The notes: generated by a model not told the origin, from the letters alone. A DNA stretch of 64,000 nt from Schistocephalus solidus (GCA_017591395.1 WEDG01001078.1:62001-126000); one strand, 5' to 3'; shown: positions 1-12,010, counted from the stretch's first letter. Numbers and translations are program-made.

Positions 1-1570
1 AAAGCCAACCGCTAGAAAATTCTTGCAATTTTCTCTTTTCTCTACAATGAGTTGGTACTTATTAATAATCTTGCTGATTTTGTTAATCTTTTTGATTTCA
101 TTAAGTAATTATCAGAGAATTCGCAGATGACGTGGTACTAGGCGAATCTCTTTAAGAAACTTTTGGTTAAGAATTCAAGCAAGCCGTGATGCTGTCAACT
201 CCCTTCCACATCACATGACTGAGGCATAAAAATGGACGTGGATAATAACCCCAAATTCCTTCTGATTGGAAAGTCTGATTATAGCTTCTAGGAGAAAATA
301 ATTGCATGTGGTGAGACGGCGACTTTCGGTGACACTACTCACATAAGAAGTTATTGAAAACAAAAGGATTCACGAGAGTAGGAAAAACAAGCTTGTGAAA
401 TAGGATAAGTGGCAGAGTTAAACTGTACTCCGTATTCCAAAGGCCATAAAATCCCCAGGTCGTTTTACTCGGAAGCTACCTAGACCATTGCATAGGGAGT
501 GGGGTTAGAAAATGTAATCTGAAAGGTGACATGACCAAACGTAAATATTGCACCAATAAAAAGCACCAGAATAATTAAAACCTATCAATATTAACCAGCA
601 CATTACAGAGGTGTAAAAAGCACAACAGCGCATTGACCACCGTCTTAAGCCGACTTTGCGTCTTTGACTTCTATTTTTAGAAATCAAAACCTAATTGAAC
701 GAAGCCACTTTTGATAAATGTGTGATTGAAAAGAACAGGCCAAACGAACTTCAAGTGCTTACCAAGTTGAAAAGGCATTGAACAAGTTTCGCACTTTGCC
801 AAAGAGATTAGCGAATGAAATGAGTTCTTCTGTTGTAATTCATTAGAACTGCCAATTTTTCGGCGAGGGATAAATGACCTCTTTTTCAGGACTTAAGTTA
901 CAATGTTGAGGACTTGTAATGCATCAAACTTATCACTCGGACACCCACAGTGCTCTAACTCCGGGGACAGGACTACTGTAAATGGGTAAGAGCAGATTGG
1001 ATAACGAAATTAAAAGCATATGTACGCGGACCACACACACACACTGGTTCCTAACCTCGCATGAACCTGCCTCATCGCAGGGTCGTAGATCTGACCCCTA
1101 AGATTACACTGACCATTAGCCGATAGTGCCAGGCATGTCAGAACTTCTGTCGACAGCCTAAGCGGGCTTGCGGAGCTTACAGTTAGAACGTACATTACGT
1201 GGTCAGTCAAATAAGAAAGACGGCATTCAACTGAATCATTTGCAAAAGTATCGTTTGCGAGCCTATAAATAAATCTACCGTAAGTGCAAGTCATGTTCAT
1301 TCATCATTAACAAACGAAATTTTAGCCTCTTTTCATTCAAAATGATATTCAAAGATTACTAAACGCATTTAAGGAACTTCAGAGTAAATAATGGGCTTAA
1401 TGTAGTAAATATCAAACACCGAATGCCTTAGCGTGAGCATAGCACTGATCAGAATAAGAAATTAGTAACGGATGTAGAGAATTCTTACAGCTATGCTGCG
1501 ATGAAAAAAGGTCGAATAAGCTAAAAAATATTAGTATAGAGGCAGTTCGCCAAGTTGTGTGGACTGCCAT
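1..1570. other. AT-rich stretch, nothing recognised
   Basis: No coding region, repeat family member or RNA gene can be supported here. Open frames are short and lack splice context or protein-like composition. A short CA run lies near 1034-1043. Confidence 0.5.
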
Positions 1571-1574
1571 TGCT

Positions 1575-1700
1575 ATTCAATAGACCCAGGTAGAAGAGGG
1601 GGAGAGAGTGAAAGATGCTTCACAAGTCTACTATCACTATAAAAAATTCTCGCGCAATTCAACACTCGCGCATCCACTTCTCTGTGGGCAACCGGTGGAA
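1575..1700 (-). repeat. Dispersed copy of the LINE 3' tail family
   Basis: A block reading 'agatgcttcacaagtctact' and 'atcactataaa', followed by 'cacttctctgtgggc', matches the motif order seen at 3325-3425, 18175-18250 and 48650-48740. The complementary order occurs at 34460-34580, 34850-34930 and 35360-35440, beside LINE finger sequence. Orientation is assigned relative to those LINE-attached copies. This copy is short, diverged and has no coding potential. Confidence 0.55.
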
Positions 1701-2195
1701 AGCTTCGGGTAGGACGGTTGAACTGTCGGGTGCTGCTGAATTCTTTAACGGCCAGACACTTGATGCACATATAATAAGAAGAAACGACACTGGAATAACC
1801 TATTATAATGACAGAGAGATGCCATCTACCGTTGGAAGTTAAACGAATATAAGAGAGTGAGAAAACGAGGGAACAACAGCACGTTAAGTGACCCATACGA
1901 CGTGGTTGTTTGAATGTTATTCAAATGGCAATATAGGAAGCGTCATGAAATACGCAGCGAAAAACAAATTTCTACTGCCGCAATAATTTCTGCATATTGA
2001 TGATGTGGGAAAGCGTCTGTCTGTCATAGCGAGGTAACCCAGCGCTGCATCTACACCCAACGGGATTCCTTTGGGGGTAATTTTTATATTATGGAGATAA
2101 AACAGCAGCAGAAGACAGCAAAATGCATTGGTACAGCGAGAAACTATAACGGACTTTTGCCGAACTGATAGTTACGCCGCTATTGGCTGTGGGGT

Positions 2196-2547
2196 AGGGA
2201 TGCCTTATATGGCTGCCTAAATGGAACACGGGAAAACCACACACAATCCATGTGGCTTTGCGCTAGATTGAAAGCAAATCATGTTCAGGATTAAGTCAAG
2301 GGGTAGGTTCACGTTTGAGGTTAAGGTCAGAGTTGGGGTAAAATTCATGGTTAAGGTTTAAATTCGTGTTAATGTGGGGTTTAGGTTAAGGGAAGAGTTA
2401 AGCTTAAGAGTAAGGTGACAGTTCAGATTTATGTTAGTGCTAGTGGGAGCGTCAAGATGCGGGAATACTTAACCTCCCGGAAATTTACCGTAGAACTACG
2501 CATTTTAAGCGGGCGGGTCGTTGCCTATTTCCATGTTCTGTTTAGGC
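2196..2547 (-). mobile_element. MITE-like element with telomere-like core (copy B)
   Basis: The left end reads 'GCCTAA' at 2215 followed by a 'GGAACACGGGAAAA' motif. The right end reads 'tccatgttctgtttaggc' (to 2547), the imperfect reverse complement. Between them is a G-rich tract of degenerate TTAGGG-like words (about 2285-2450). The segment just inside the left end ('aatccatgtggctt') is the reverse complement of the right inner arm of the copy at 59826-60180, so the two are the same element in opposite orientations. The extra 'agggatgccttatatggc' left of 2215 also precedes the copy at 59826, so the inverted repeat probably extended about 20 bp further. There is no open reading frame, so it would be non-autonomous. 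Confidence 0.65.
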
Positions 2548-3300
2548 GGTCAAACTAGGCATCACTACCGGCTGTAGTCTCGGATGAAGCATGCTGGATA
2601 GCCATTTTTAAGGAGCATTACTTAGAGACAGGCTATTACTTTATCCATTGTCATAATAAAGTTAGGGTATCTCAGTCTTGAAAAGTAAGTGTGCTTCAGG
2701 TTTCGTTTCCGTTGTATTGGTACAGAGCTCATAAAATGCAACTTCTGACATTTTCAGGTACGGATTTGACCCAGTTGTGGAAAGCATCGCGGCTGCCATG
2801 TGTTCTTGTGGAAGACTGATCGTCATGTTGAATCATCTTGTTGTCTACACGCGAGAACGTGCAGAAAAGAAAGCTCAGTAAATGCTCCCTTACCATCATT
2901 GGGCGCAGGTTATTTATAGAAATTGGTAGGTGTTAGATTTATTCCTAGTCATAAAAATCGCGAATATCCTATTCATATCTCTTCGGTAGTGTTTTCTTGT
3001 TCAATTTCGATGGCACTTGTCGTAACGGGTAACTCATACAACTGTCAGCAAAGTTTGGATCAACCGTCTGGACTTCCGATCATTATCTCCACGATTGTGC
3101 CACATAAACGGGCCGCGCGATAGATGCGCTGAATCAACGCGGGGGTCAAATCAGAGTGTGGCAGGCGTTACTGGGCTGAGTTCTCATAACAAATGCTGAA
3201 TATGGGGGGAGGGCAGACGGGGTGAACACGGGCACGCGTGGGTGCCGAATCATGCCGCACTCCATGGGAAATGATTAATCTGCGCCCGAACCTGACTGTG
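2548..3300. other. No supported feature
   Basis: A 66-codon open frame at 2923-3123 on the plus strand has no recognisable motif or splice signals. I see no repeat match here. Confidence 0.4.
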
Positions 3301-3304
3301 GCCA

Positions 3305-3430
3305 TCTTGACACCAGATAGAGGCGGGTAAAGGAGAGAGGTAGATGCTGTACAAGTCTACTATCACTTAAACTTAATTTACGCACAAGTCACCGTCCCTG
3401 CACCACCCTTCTGTGGAGTATAAGGTAGGC
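3305..3430 (-). repeat. Dispersed copy of the LINE 3' tail family
   Basis: 'ggagagaggtagatgctgta' then 'caagtctactatcact', then 'cacaagtcaccgtccctgca', then 'ctgtggagtata' reproduces the motif order of the copies at 1575 and 48650, and the reverse complement of 34460-34580. It is better preserved than the 1575 copy. No LINE coding sequence is attached. Confidence 0.6.
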
Positions 3431-4529
3431 ATCGTCGGACTACGATGGACGAACTAACCATTAGGCAGAAATTGCGCATTTATCCTGCAAAGTTTTTCAT
3501 TATTAATTCTGGTGAAAGACGGGTTTCGGACAGATATAACACCAGTTGTTCAACCAGACGGTACGTCGTTATATAATGATTATACGTTCAAGGAGACTAC
3601 ACGTTTGTGACAGGTTTTGATGACTAATTTATTCAATATAATGAAAACCGACTCTTTTATGCTTTTTGTCAATAAATGTAGTCTGGGATTACCCATACCT
3701 CTCAGTTTTAGTGATAAGGCAATTTGAGCATCATTCCGATTTTTTTCCGGACGGAATTTTCTATTGGCTTGGTTTCAGACAAGGAATCCGAGCAAGTGAC
3801 TATCTGTCCCGCGTATCCACAGGAAGATGGTTCGATAAAGCAATCAAATTTTTGCAAGAATACCTAAAAATTTCAGTACGTACACTTCATGGGTTTTGTA
3901 CCAATAAAACAGAGATGAAAACTGGTGCAACGCATTTCCATCGATTGTGGAAGAGTTTTCCCATTGGGAGACCAGAGGCAAAAATTGCCTGCTTCAATGA
4001 AAGCTTATCTAAAATTGGCTATTAAACACGCAACTCTTCACAGCCAATGTTGACGTAACAGTCGGATCTGAAAAAGACCGTTAAAATATCCTTACCCTTT
4101 GAAGGTGATCATATTTCAAATAACATCAACCGACGGTTGCGACGCACAATGCGACCGAAGTCATATTCAGCAGTTACAGGAAAATTATTTCACGGGGTGA
4201 AAGATGCATTGCCATTGCACGCAACCTCAAATGGTGACTATACACATACGGATGTGAGTGCATTAGGCGAAGGCATTTGGCTGTCAGGTCAGTTGAGTGC
4301 CTGCCGAGATGGCTCTTAAAAAAGGAAAATCAAACCCCTCGTTCTTCAAGCACGAAACACCCTCTAGGTAGCGGTCACTATGTCGACCTAAAAACAACCT
4401 TCCACGTACGTGTTGTGGCCAAAACTACACGGAATTTCAGCTGGTTGGAAGCGGACCACCTACGACGGAAGGAACCCGGACCATTCAATCAACTATATCA
4501 CTATGTATAACATGGTTTCTGCTTATTCG
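3431..4529. other. Anonymous stretch with two unassigned open frames
   Basis: Plus-strand open frames lie at 3666-4025 (119 codons) and 4277-4510 (77 codons). The first contains 'FYWLGFRQGIRASDYLSRV', which looks protein-like, but I recognise no family and see no convincing acceptor and donor pair. These may be decayed transposon remnants. No function is assigned. Confidence 0.3.
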
Positions 4530-5740
4530 CAATTTAGAAACGGAAGCGGCATATGAACAGTTTTCACAATATCGGGGTATTTATACGGCCACTCTGTTGT
4601 GCATTTCTAATGTTACCACGCTACAGTATAGCAAAAAATGAGTTCCTTCCAAATTTCTAATTCGACATCAGCTTGGAAAAAGGTAAAGTACACAGGCATT
4701 CGTCGGCGAAATCTAGAATAAAAAGCGCTTTTAAAGAGGAAATTTAATAATGATTTTTTTAATCGATACTAGGCATATTAATTGCCGACTTCAGTTGTGG
4801 CCGTTCCGTTTTCTCGGCGACGAATTTTATGTTTGGGTGAGTCTGCAAATATGACACAAACGGCCATCTGCATTAGAAAGTGTTCAAAAGCTCACTAATT
4901 TGGTAATTACTTTTAAGAAATCTAATTTTGTAGACCTAGATAATCTACATTTAAATACAATGGACTAAAAGTCGCGAAGTCTTGATGATGACCTGAAACT
5001 CCTTGTAATCCGGTAACAGAAATAAATATCAAGAATGTTCACGAAATGAAATTTCTCTTAACGTACACGAAATGGTATGTTTAAGATTACATCTAGCGAT
5101 TCTATCTAAATTTATTATTAACTAACGGGCATGTAGACTTGTGACCTCACGCAAAAGTTTAGTGCTGTGACAGCCTTGTCGGTGAAATCAAGCAAGAACC
5201 TGTCAGCTTTTATCAAAGGCATCTCAAGTAATCTAGAAACGAAGCAAAATTAGTCCATTCTAGTGGCACACTGTTGCAACAATACTCGAAGTAGAGGCTG
5301 CGTGTTACCTTACTCTTTAAGAATATTTAAGTGCAAATCGTCAAAGGGTTATTTTCAAACGCATTTCTACTTGTGCTGATTTATTTACTCGTTTTTATTT
5401 ACTTGGACGGGCTTTCTGTACATCAGAAGTTAAATTAACTGTTACAGCAATTTTCAAACTTTTTGAAAGATATAATTTATCTGCAAAAACAAAATATTAC
5501 TTTTCATTTTTCTTTTATGCTATTACTTCGCTCAAAGTAGCTCATTATCATTTCAGAGCTTTGGTACATTCGTTGGTGCCAGTTTGCGAGTGATAAGCAA
5601 TCTTCCGTAAGTTAGGTTACGCACCACAAGTTATTCGTTGACGGGTTATAGTGGATTAGTTCTCGCGAACTCTGCTCACATCAATATATTCTGCTGACTA
5701 CGCATGTTTTAAATGTATATCGGGTAAAAATACTTTGAAA
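4530..5740 (+). repeat. Non-coding dispersed repeat family, copy 1 of 4
   Basis: It shares ordered blocks with 10640-11610, 27095-28520 and 55225-56420: 'aatttagaaacgg', 'ggcattcgtcggcgaaat', 'tctcggcgacgaatttta', 'ggccatctgcattagaaa', 'cctgaaactccttgtaat', and near the right end the 'gccagtttgcgagtgataa' area. It is AT-rich and has no open frame with recognisable protein motifs. No terminal repeats or poly-A tail are evident. It could be a non-autonomous derivative of an unidentified element. Confidence 0.6.
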
Positions 5741-6183
5741 TATCTCAAACAACACCTCACCTCCAATACAATCTAGTTTTTTACCTGTATTTCCTCACCC
5801 ACTCCCATATCAGCGGCCAAAGACTGAGATTGAAGTTAGGCGCAGTGCTTGACACGCCCTAACGTCTGTGACCCATAAAATATCAAAACTATTACCGCAT
5901 AACAAAACTTAAGAATCACATTCCCAAATAGGCCCAAATATTGCTTCGCACATGGATATTATTGGCATAAGAGACTCTATATCAGATACAGCATGCACCG
6001 CGAATTGCGCAGCGTTCAGAAAAATTCAAAGAATAAATTTTCAGATGATAAAAATAGCAAATATTCACAGCCAATGTAGAGACTTGGGTAGTTCTGTCCT
6101 CATAAGAAAGATTTAGGGCGCATGTTCGGCGAAATAATATGGATAGCCTTGACCGAATGGACGGCCCAACCTATCATGTTTTG

Positions 6184-6770
6184 CTACAGGAGATGACGGC
6201 CGGCTCCAGGAACTAGCAGCCAGAAGCAGGAATAAGGATAGGTTGGTTCACTCTGTCTCTCTTCCTCTAAATTCCACAATACGCATAACGAGCCGATGAA
6301 TGGTAGCTTGAATGGGCGGCGGAAGAAATTAGCCGTCAACATTTCAGACAAAGGTACTTTGTTCGAGGCAAATGGCCGAGAGTTCCATGCAGAAGTCTTC
6401 AAATATGAGACATGAGAGGATAATGTGGCGCGATCGCTCGCTGTCGAAGCCACCACAAACCGGTTGATCGTGAAAAGCACCGGCAAACACGGCGTCAAGG
6501 TCGGGACAAGTGGGAGTGCACCAATCAGAAGCAGACGTGGTAGGCGGTTGTAAGGGGCTGTTGGACTTGTCGATCGAAGCCCCCTTCCGGTTCATAAAGA
6601 GTGAGGTCAGTCGAGAGCGACCTAGAAAACCGGCGGGAAGTAAGATTATACCCTTTGGGAACCCTATTACCTGACAGTAGACGGGCAAAATACACAGCAA
6701 AAACGAATAGTGCAGACGATTCTTCACGGTGAATGGAGGACCGTTTTTGCTAAAATTTTTGGAATTTTAA
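6184..6770 (-). CDS. Possible exon or gene remnant, unidentified
   Basis: This is a locally GC-rich block in AT-rich surroundings. On the minus strand a frame opens after a pyrimidine-poor 'aaaattttag' near 6760 and reads 'VKNRLHYSFLLCILPVYCQ', a hydrophobic, signal-peptide-like run, up to a CAG|GTAATA site; the frame stays open beyond it to about 6344. A second minus frame (6184-6498) overlaps and is equally open, so the reading frame is not decided. I recognise no domain. Alternatives are an exon of an unknown gene, a CpG-richer regulatory block or a transposon relic. Confidence 0.2.
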
Positions 6771-6787
6771 TTTCAAAATAAAGCGTA

Positions 6788-6805
6788 GCTCTCTCTCTCT
6801 CTCTC
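6788..6805. repeat. (CT)n microsatellite
   Basis: Perfect CT dinucleotide run of about nine units. Confidence 0.9.
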
Positions 6806-7915
6806 AAGGTGAAAGCCGGTAGTGAAGATGCCGAAAGATATTATACTTAAGTACGTCATTTATTATTCTGTCAGTAGCTTTTCTTAGAAAGAGAAACAAT
6901 GGAGCTATTTCATTTGGCAAAATAAAAAAGGGGTGGAAGCGCAATAGATGAGTCCTTCTAGGAAAATTTTTTTATATTGCTTCTCAAAATGTTTTGGTTA
7001 GTTAAAAAAACCCGGATAGCTATGCATCGATTCCCTACTGCATAGCTCCTGCCCGCGGTTTATAACCCGGAAAAGGCCTCTTATTGTACGCCGTTTCGTT
7101 GGACCAGCTGGTTAGTGTCTGCGGTCCGGGGGGACAATGCCATGGAACATCAACGTTGTTTAAATTTCGGCTGGTGTGTCGTTTTGCTTTCCCACTCCTT
7201 TTTCACTCTCCCATAAAAACCCACATTACTACGGTTTCCATAAGACAGGGAGCCTTGATTTAACTATCTTGGAAGGACCCGGCTATGGGGCTTCCGAAGA
7301 AGAGAAGGCTTAAAAGAACAAAGTTACTTTAACCATTAAGAATGAAAGTGGATCAAACGCTGATGGCCATATGTCAACATACCAAACACAAAGTCCATGG
7401 TTGTGAACGACCAAAAAAAGCGCGTAGTTACAAGAAAAACACGGCTGCACATTGTACGCGATAGCTGGTCTGCCAGGGCACCCAAAAGCGTCAAGAAAAT
7501 GACAATTCCGCTGAGTTCAGAAAGGAAATTATTAGAAGATGCGTAGGGCCACGCTTACCAGTACGAAAAAGCATGTTCGCTGTAATGTGCTTTACTCGGA
7601 AGGCCTGAACCGTTGGGTGCAGTTAAAGCAGATTTATAGACTACCATGCCTCAGCCTCCTCGTCAATACTAAGTAGATATAAGTAGGCTGAGAAACGCCC
7701 GCCTTTTAGGTAGTCCAGCTTCATGCCAAAGCCAACCTTCCAGTGAAGGGCGCAGTCATACCCCAAAACCAAAGTTGCCTCTATTTTCAACCAATAAAAG
7801 GCCAAATGAGTACAAGCGAAATCATTTTATGCAGGTTTTGTATAAAATATATCTTAATTTATAGGGACATTGAAATCAATGAGAAAAATGCATACAACTT
7901 AAGTATTTATATTAT
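6806..7915. other. No supported feature
   Basis: I see no gene here. A tRNA-like stretch at 7100-7135 was considered and rejected for lack of a B box. Confidence 0.4.
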
Positions 7916-7919
7916 ACAA

Positions 7920-8010
7920 AGTGTTAGTTTTGCAGGCGGCCATAAAGAAGCTCTTTCAAATCCGCATCTCGACTTGACTGAAATATCTTGGGATAAGGCT
8001 GCAAGATGAG
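7920..8010 (+). repeat. Core repeat family 3, copy 1 of 5
   Basis: 'ttttgcaggcggccataaag', 'ctttcaaatccgcatct', 'gactgaaatatcttgggata' and 'ggctgcaagatgagtaat' match, in order, the blocks at 9640-9745, 15280-15460, 53220-53340 and 58190-58350. It is non-coding in all copies. Confidence 0.6.
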
Positions 8011-8419
8011 TAATATTTAAAGCCTACGCAAGTTATCTTTTCGCAAAGAAAATCAAATTATTGAATTGCGGTTAACATTTCAGGAACAAAGGGCCTGAGA
8101 TGGTTTGACGTGCACAAAGTACACATGCATAGGCATATTAATGGCTTTCGGGGTGGCAAAGACAATTTCAAAGAACCCGAATCGGCAGCATTGCGGCCCA
8201 CAGTCGTGGATGCCGTCCTTGGCACGTGACGCGCTCTCGGCAGACAGATGACTGACTGGTTAAATACACAGCGTATTGTAAGGTAGAGAAGCGTGAAACA
8301 AAAGAAGCATAACCACGGAAGCATTTAATGCCTTACGTGTTTGAGCAAACCTGGCAGGACCGGTGAAAATGAACTCAACCCTCCACCCTTAATTACAGGG
8401 GGCCTTCGCTAAATTCTAG

Positions 8420-8530
8420 AAAGATTAGGGTTTGGAGTATGGCTAGCGTTTAGGTTATGGTCAGTATAGGGATAGGGTAAAGTACGGGGTTAGAGTTCAG
8501 TTGAGGGTTTGGTGTAGGTTTTATATCTAA
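8420..8530 (-). repeat. Degenerate telomere-like G-rich tract
   Basis: A run of words such as 'attagggtttgg', 'gcgtttaggttatgg' and 'gggatagggtaaag' on the plus strand, like the core of the element at 2215-2547. Terminal inverted repeats are not visible, so I read it as a truncated copy next to the fuller copy at 8649. Confidence 0.5.
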
Positions 8531-8648
8531 TAAAGGTCAACCGACATTCCGAAATGCGCTTCGCTACTGAAAGGTGATTCAAGAAAGGTTGTAAAATTAA
8601 TTGTGGTGTAGCCTAATTCTCAGCTAGGTAAGGAGAAATTGCAAAGCC

Positions 8649-9010
8649 GCCTAACAAGGACACAGGAAAAGGAACCACCTCACCCGCTAAAAATAGGTTT
8701 CCTTACAGAAAATTTCAGGAGGGGGAAAAATATACCCGCTTCTTAAGGCTAACACGAACCATAACAAAATCAAACTGTCACCTTAATCTTAGTACTAGCC
8801 CTACCCTACATCTACATCCTACAGTTAACAGGAATAATATCCCTAAAATTTAGCCTAATCATGACCATAACTCCAACTCTGACTCAACACTAAAAGTATC
8901 CCTAAACCTCACCTTAATCCTAAATTTCCTTGGATTAAGCCAAAGTCAAAGGTATTGTGGCCGGTTCCTGGTTGCGTGTCTTGTTCAGGTAGCCATATAA
9001 GGAATCCTAT
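8649..9010 (+). mobile_element. MITE-like element with telomere-like core (copy C)
   Basis: The left end is 'GCCTAACAAGGACACAGG' at 8649. The right end near 8974-8990 reads 'gcgtgtcttgttcaggt', its imperfect reverse complement, and continues as 'agccatataaggaatcct', the reverse complement of the extra flank seen left of copies A and B. The core (about 8755-8935) is C-rich with CCCTAA and CCTAAA-like words, in the same orientation as 59826-60180. The left inner arm 'aaatttcaggaggg' parallels 'aagtttcaggaagg' of that copy. Confidence 0.65.
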
Positions 9011-9639
9011 TTCAATCCCGCTAGGATGCCCACTTTTGAACGAGCTCCTTTCCAGATGCGCAAATAATAACTATTAAACAAGTATGCGTTTTTATCATTG
9101 GTTTTCCGTGCCTTCACAAATTGAAATATATCTTATAGAAAAAAAGGCATGAAAATAAATAATTCTAGAATTTACTTGGTCGCAAAGCCCGCCCCCTTGA
9201 AATAACAAGTTGGCAGCCAACGCAGCTTTCTGTTAAAAAAAGTTTTTAAGTGCCGAATAATTTTGAACCAGACATGCCGTTACATTTGCAGGTTTCCAAT
9301 GTACATAGTGTATACATTCAGTCTAAGGAACATCACATATAGCCCTACGCTAGTAGGAGGGCATCACAAAGTTCTCGTAAAATTTAGCAGTGGGCGAGGA
9401 CCTTGTTGAACACTATAAGCAGCATTTATACATGTACAGCTCGGATAATTTATGAAGGGACACTTCACAGTCTTAAACATATTATAGTAGGAAACTTTTT
9501 TGAAGAAGACGAGATTTCCTACGAACCGAGAGCAAAGAAGAATGTTATTGTACAGGTTCCCATAAAAGTTATTGGAATTAAAAAAGTTATCTAAAATCAG
9601 TGGGCAAAAATCCATTAAGTAGCCATTAAGAACAGAGTT

Positions 9640-9745
9640 ACATTTTGCAGGCGGATGAAAAGAAGGTCCTTCGAAAGCTGGCATCCTGATGTGACCGAAA
9701 TAGTTGGGAGATTAGGTTCCAAGATAATCAGTTAGTACAACCCTA
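9640..9745 (+). repeat. Core repeat family 3, copy 2 of 5
   Basis: 'ttttgcaggcggatgaaaag', 'aaggtccttcgaaagctggc', 'atcctgatgtgaccgaaata' and 'acaaccctacccgagta' align with the other four copies. The first block is almost identical to the copy at 7920. Confidence 0.6.
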
Positions 9746-9829
9746 CCCGAGTAATGTTTGCCGAAGCAAAAACACACTTCAGAATTTTGGTGGACAGTTA
9801 ACGAGACGGTAAACATACTCTAGGCACCC

Positions 9830-10120
9830 AGCCCAAATTTAGCGCAACGCCACGTGCGTTATCGGGCGGGGGTTGCTGTTCTCGTGTCTTCAAAATGGCG
9901 ATCGGATCCGGGTGCAAACATTGGCAGGTGTCAGAACTGGGATCAACCTCAACCTCTTGCAGGCGGCAGGTAACACTGGTTGCGACAATGACGCAGAGTT
10001 CCGCCCTCAGACTGGAGCACAGGCGACTGGCAAGACCAGATAAGAGGTGATTTTGTACCAGGTTTGCGAGGAGATGAGATACGCGCGAATTTATCTTGTG
10101 ATCGGGACGGTGAGAAGCAC
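9830..10120 (+). other. GC-rich block with a possible short first exon
   Basis: This stretch is distinctly richer in CpG than its surroundings. At 9895 an ATG in good context ('caaaATGG') opens 25 codons, ending 'TSCRRQ' at a GGCAG|GTAACA site near 9970. That would fit a small first exon of an unknown plus-strand gene, or simply a promoter-like block. No downstream exon was found, so no gene is claimed. Confidence 0.15.
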
Positions 10121-10639
10121 CACACGATTAAAAGTAAGTTAGTCTAACTCGAATTAATACTCCTGCCCTACATTTCAAGTTGAGGGCTCGTCTCGTCTCG
10201 TCCTTCATTTGCATAGGTAATTTTGTGCCCGAGGCCATTTTCGCTCCGCTGGGTGGGATGGAGTAATATGCACGCCATGAGGAAGAATAAAAATTTCTGA
10301 TTGGCCGACTGCGCACAAGACTGTGTGTTCACTACAACGGGCGTACGTATAAGCTGTCTGAGTGAGACTGTCAAAAGTTCAGTACGTGAGCTAACCCAGG
10401 AAATGTCCTGATCGAAATGTGAGTGGGCAGTTCAAAGTGAACTTGGTTTTGTTATTTTGATTTTGTGGGGTGGCTTTGAGGCTCAGAAAGGCTTTTTACC
10501 AAAAATACAACATTTCCGATTCGATTTATTTAAGGAAACCAGGCGGATTTTGGGCGAACTCCGAGGCTTCCGGACACACAAGAAATTTTATATGCTATTT
10601 ATAATAAAACCTATAGTTTTTGTGCGGGATGCTATAAAA

Positions 10640-11610
10640 GGACCTTAGTGCGTAATTTAGAAACGGGACGGGCAGAAGATAGACAATTTTTGCCCAATCA
10701 TAGCATATATTTGGTCAGTGTTTTGTGCATTTGCAATCTTAAATTGTAAACTAAAGGTAAACGAATATATTACGCTAAACGTAACAATATAAAAAAACGA
10801 AAAATGAGTTCTAATATTTAGAGCGGCAAAATTATCATTACTTTCCGTGAAGTCAAAAAAACAGTCAAACCTCTGTATTTTTTTACCTTGACTTCATCTC
10901 ACAAAATAGCAAAGTACGCAGAAATTCGTCAGCGACACATAAGAAGAGTGCTTTTTAAAAAGGCTACATATTAGGGAAAGATTAATAAATTGCCCTTTGA
11001 CATAGAAGTCGTCGAGTTTTGTTGTAGCCGTTCATTTTTCTCGGCAATGAGTTTTCTCGCATGAATGAGCCTATGAAAATATGAGCCAACCTACCATCCG
11101 CATTAGACGGAATTTCAAAACTAACTATTTCGGTAAATTCTTTTGAGAAATATCGTATTTTTAAGGTCTTAATAAACACATAGAACAGAATCCAAGTTTA
11201 TGACCAGTCGCTTGAAAATACTAAAAATCATAAAATATTCACCACTATTTCAAGGGCGATCTGCAACTCTTTGTAATCAAATACCAGAAAAACCTACGAC
11301 GAAAGTTGAAAAAAGCTCTCCTAACATATACAAAATGTTTGAGATTTTCCCAGACAATTATATTCACAGTTTTTAGCCATAGTTACGGTGATTATTCGCC
11401 CCTTCGGAATTTAGGGCCATTCTAAAATGTTAGCAGTTCTAAACAAAGTAATATTACTTTTAAAATTTTCTTAAGGTTTTAAATTCGCTTAAAGTTGCTC
11501 ATTAATTCAAAGCTTGGGCATCTGTTTGCCAGTGCTGATAAATCTTTCGCGAATATCGCCAGTTTGCATGTGGTAAATCACGTATTGAAGATTGGTAGGT
11601 TTGTATTGCG
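10640..11610 (+). repeat. Non-coding dispersed repeat family, copy 2 of 4
   Basis: Blocks shared with 4530-5740 in order: 'gtaatttagaaacgg', 'cagaaattcgtcagcgacac', 'tctcggcaatgagttttctc', 'ccatccgcattagacgga', 'ctgcaactctttgtaatc' and 'tttgccagtgctgataaa'. It also shares the 'gggcagaagatagacaattt' block with 27710. It is AT-rich and non-coding. Confidence 0.6.
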
Positions 11611-11739
11611 ATAGAGATGAACTATAAACAGCATCTTTTATCGCGAGACAGAGACCACCATGATAACAGAGATTATGCAGGATAGTACCCGTCCTCATCC
11701 TCATGCTAACAACATTTCAAACGTTGCATGCGACGATGT

Positions 11740-12010
11740 CCAACGTGTGCCCTTCAGTGTGGTGGCTTGCCCATGAAGTAGTTTATAGTCAGAACAGAAT
11801 TGCGCTGGATCTACCACACCTGACCTGAGCCCGATACCATCGCAGAGTCCGGAAGACCGGAGGCGGGATGGAGTGCGGTGGCTTAGAAAGCTAGTCTGTA
11901 CGTACCAAATAAGCCTGGTCCCAACACAGTGGACCAGGTTTTGACAGAATAAGGCGGCCATCCAGAACCTATCTGAGCGAGAGTGCAATAGAGGTCACAT
12001 TCAGAAGGAG
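11740..12010 (+). repeat. Decayed LINE 3' tail copy
   Basis: 'cagaattgcgctggatctac' and, near the end, 'tgagcgagagtgcaataga' with 'ggtcacattcagaagg' correspond to the tail copy at 34850-35075 ('gagttgcgctacatctacc', then 'gagtgagagtgccgtaaagg'). The central part is too diverged to align by eye. The orientation matches the 34.8-35.7 kb copies. Confidence 0.45.

Noticed and set aside
7081..7150. tRNA gene suggested by 'ctggttagtgtctgcggtcc'
   Set aside because: There is no B box (GGTTCGAAT-like) at the right distance and no acceptor-stem pairing.
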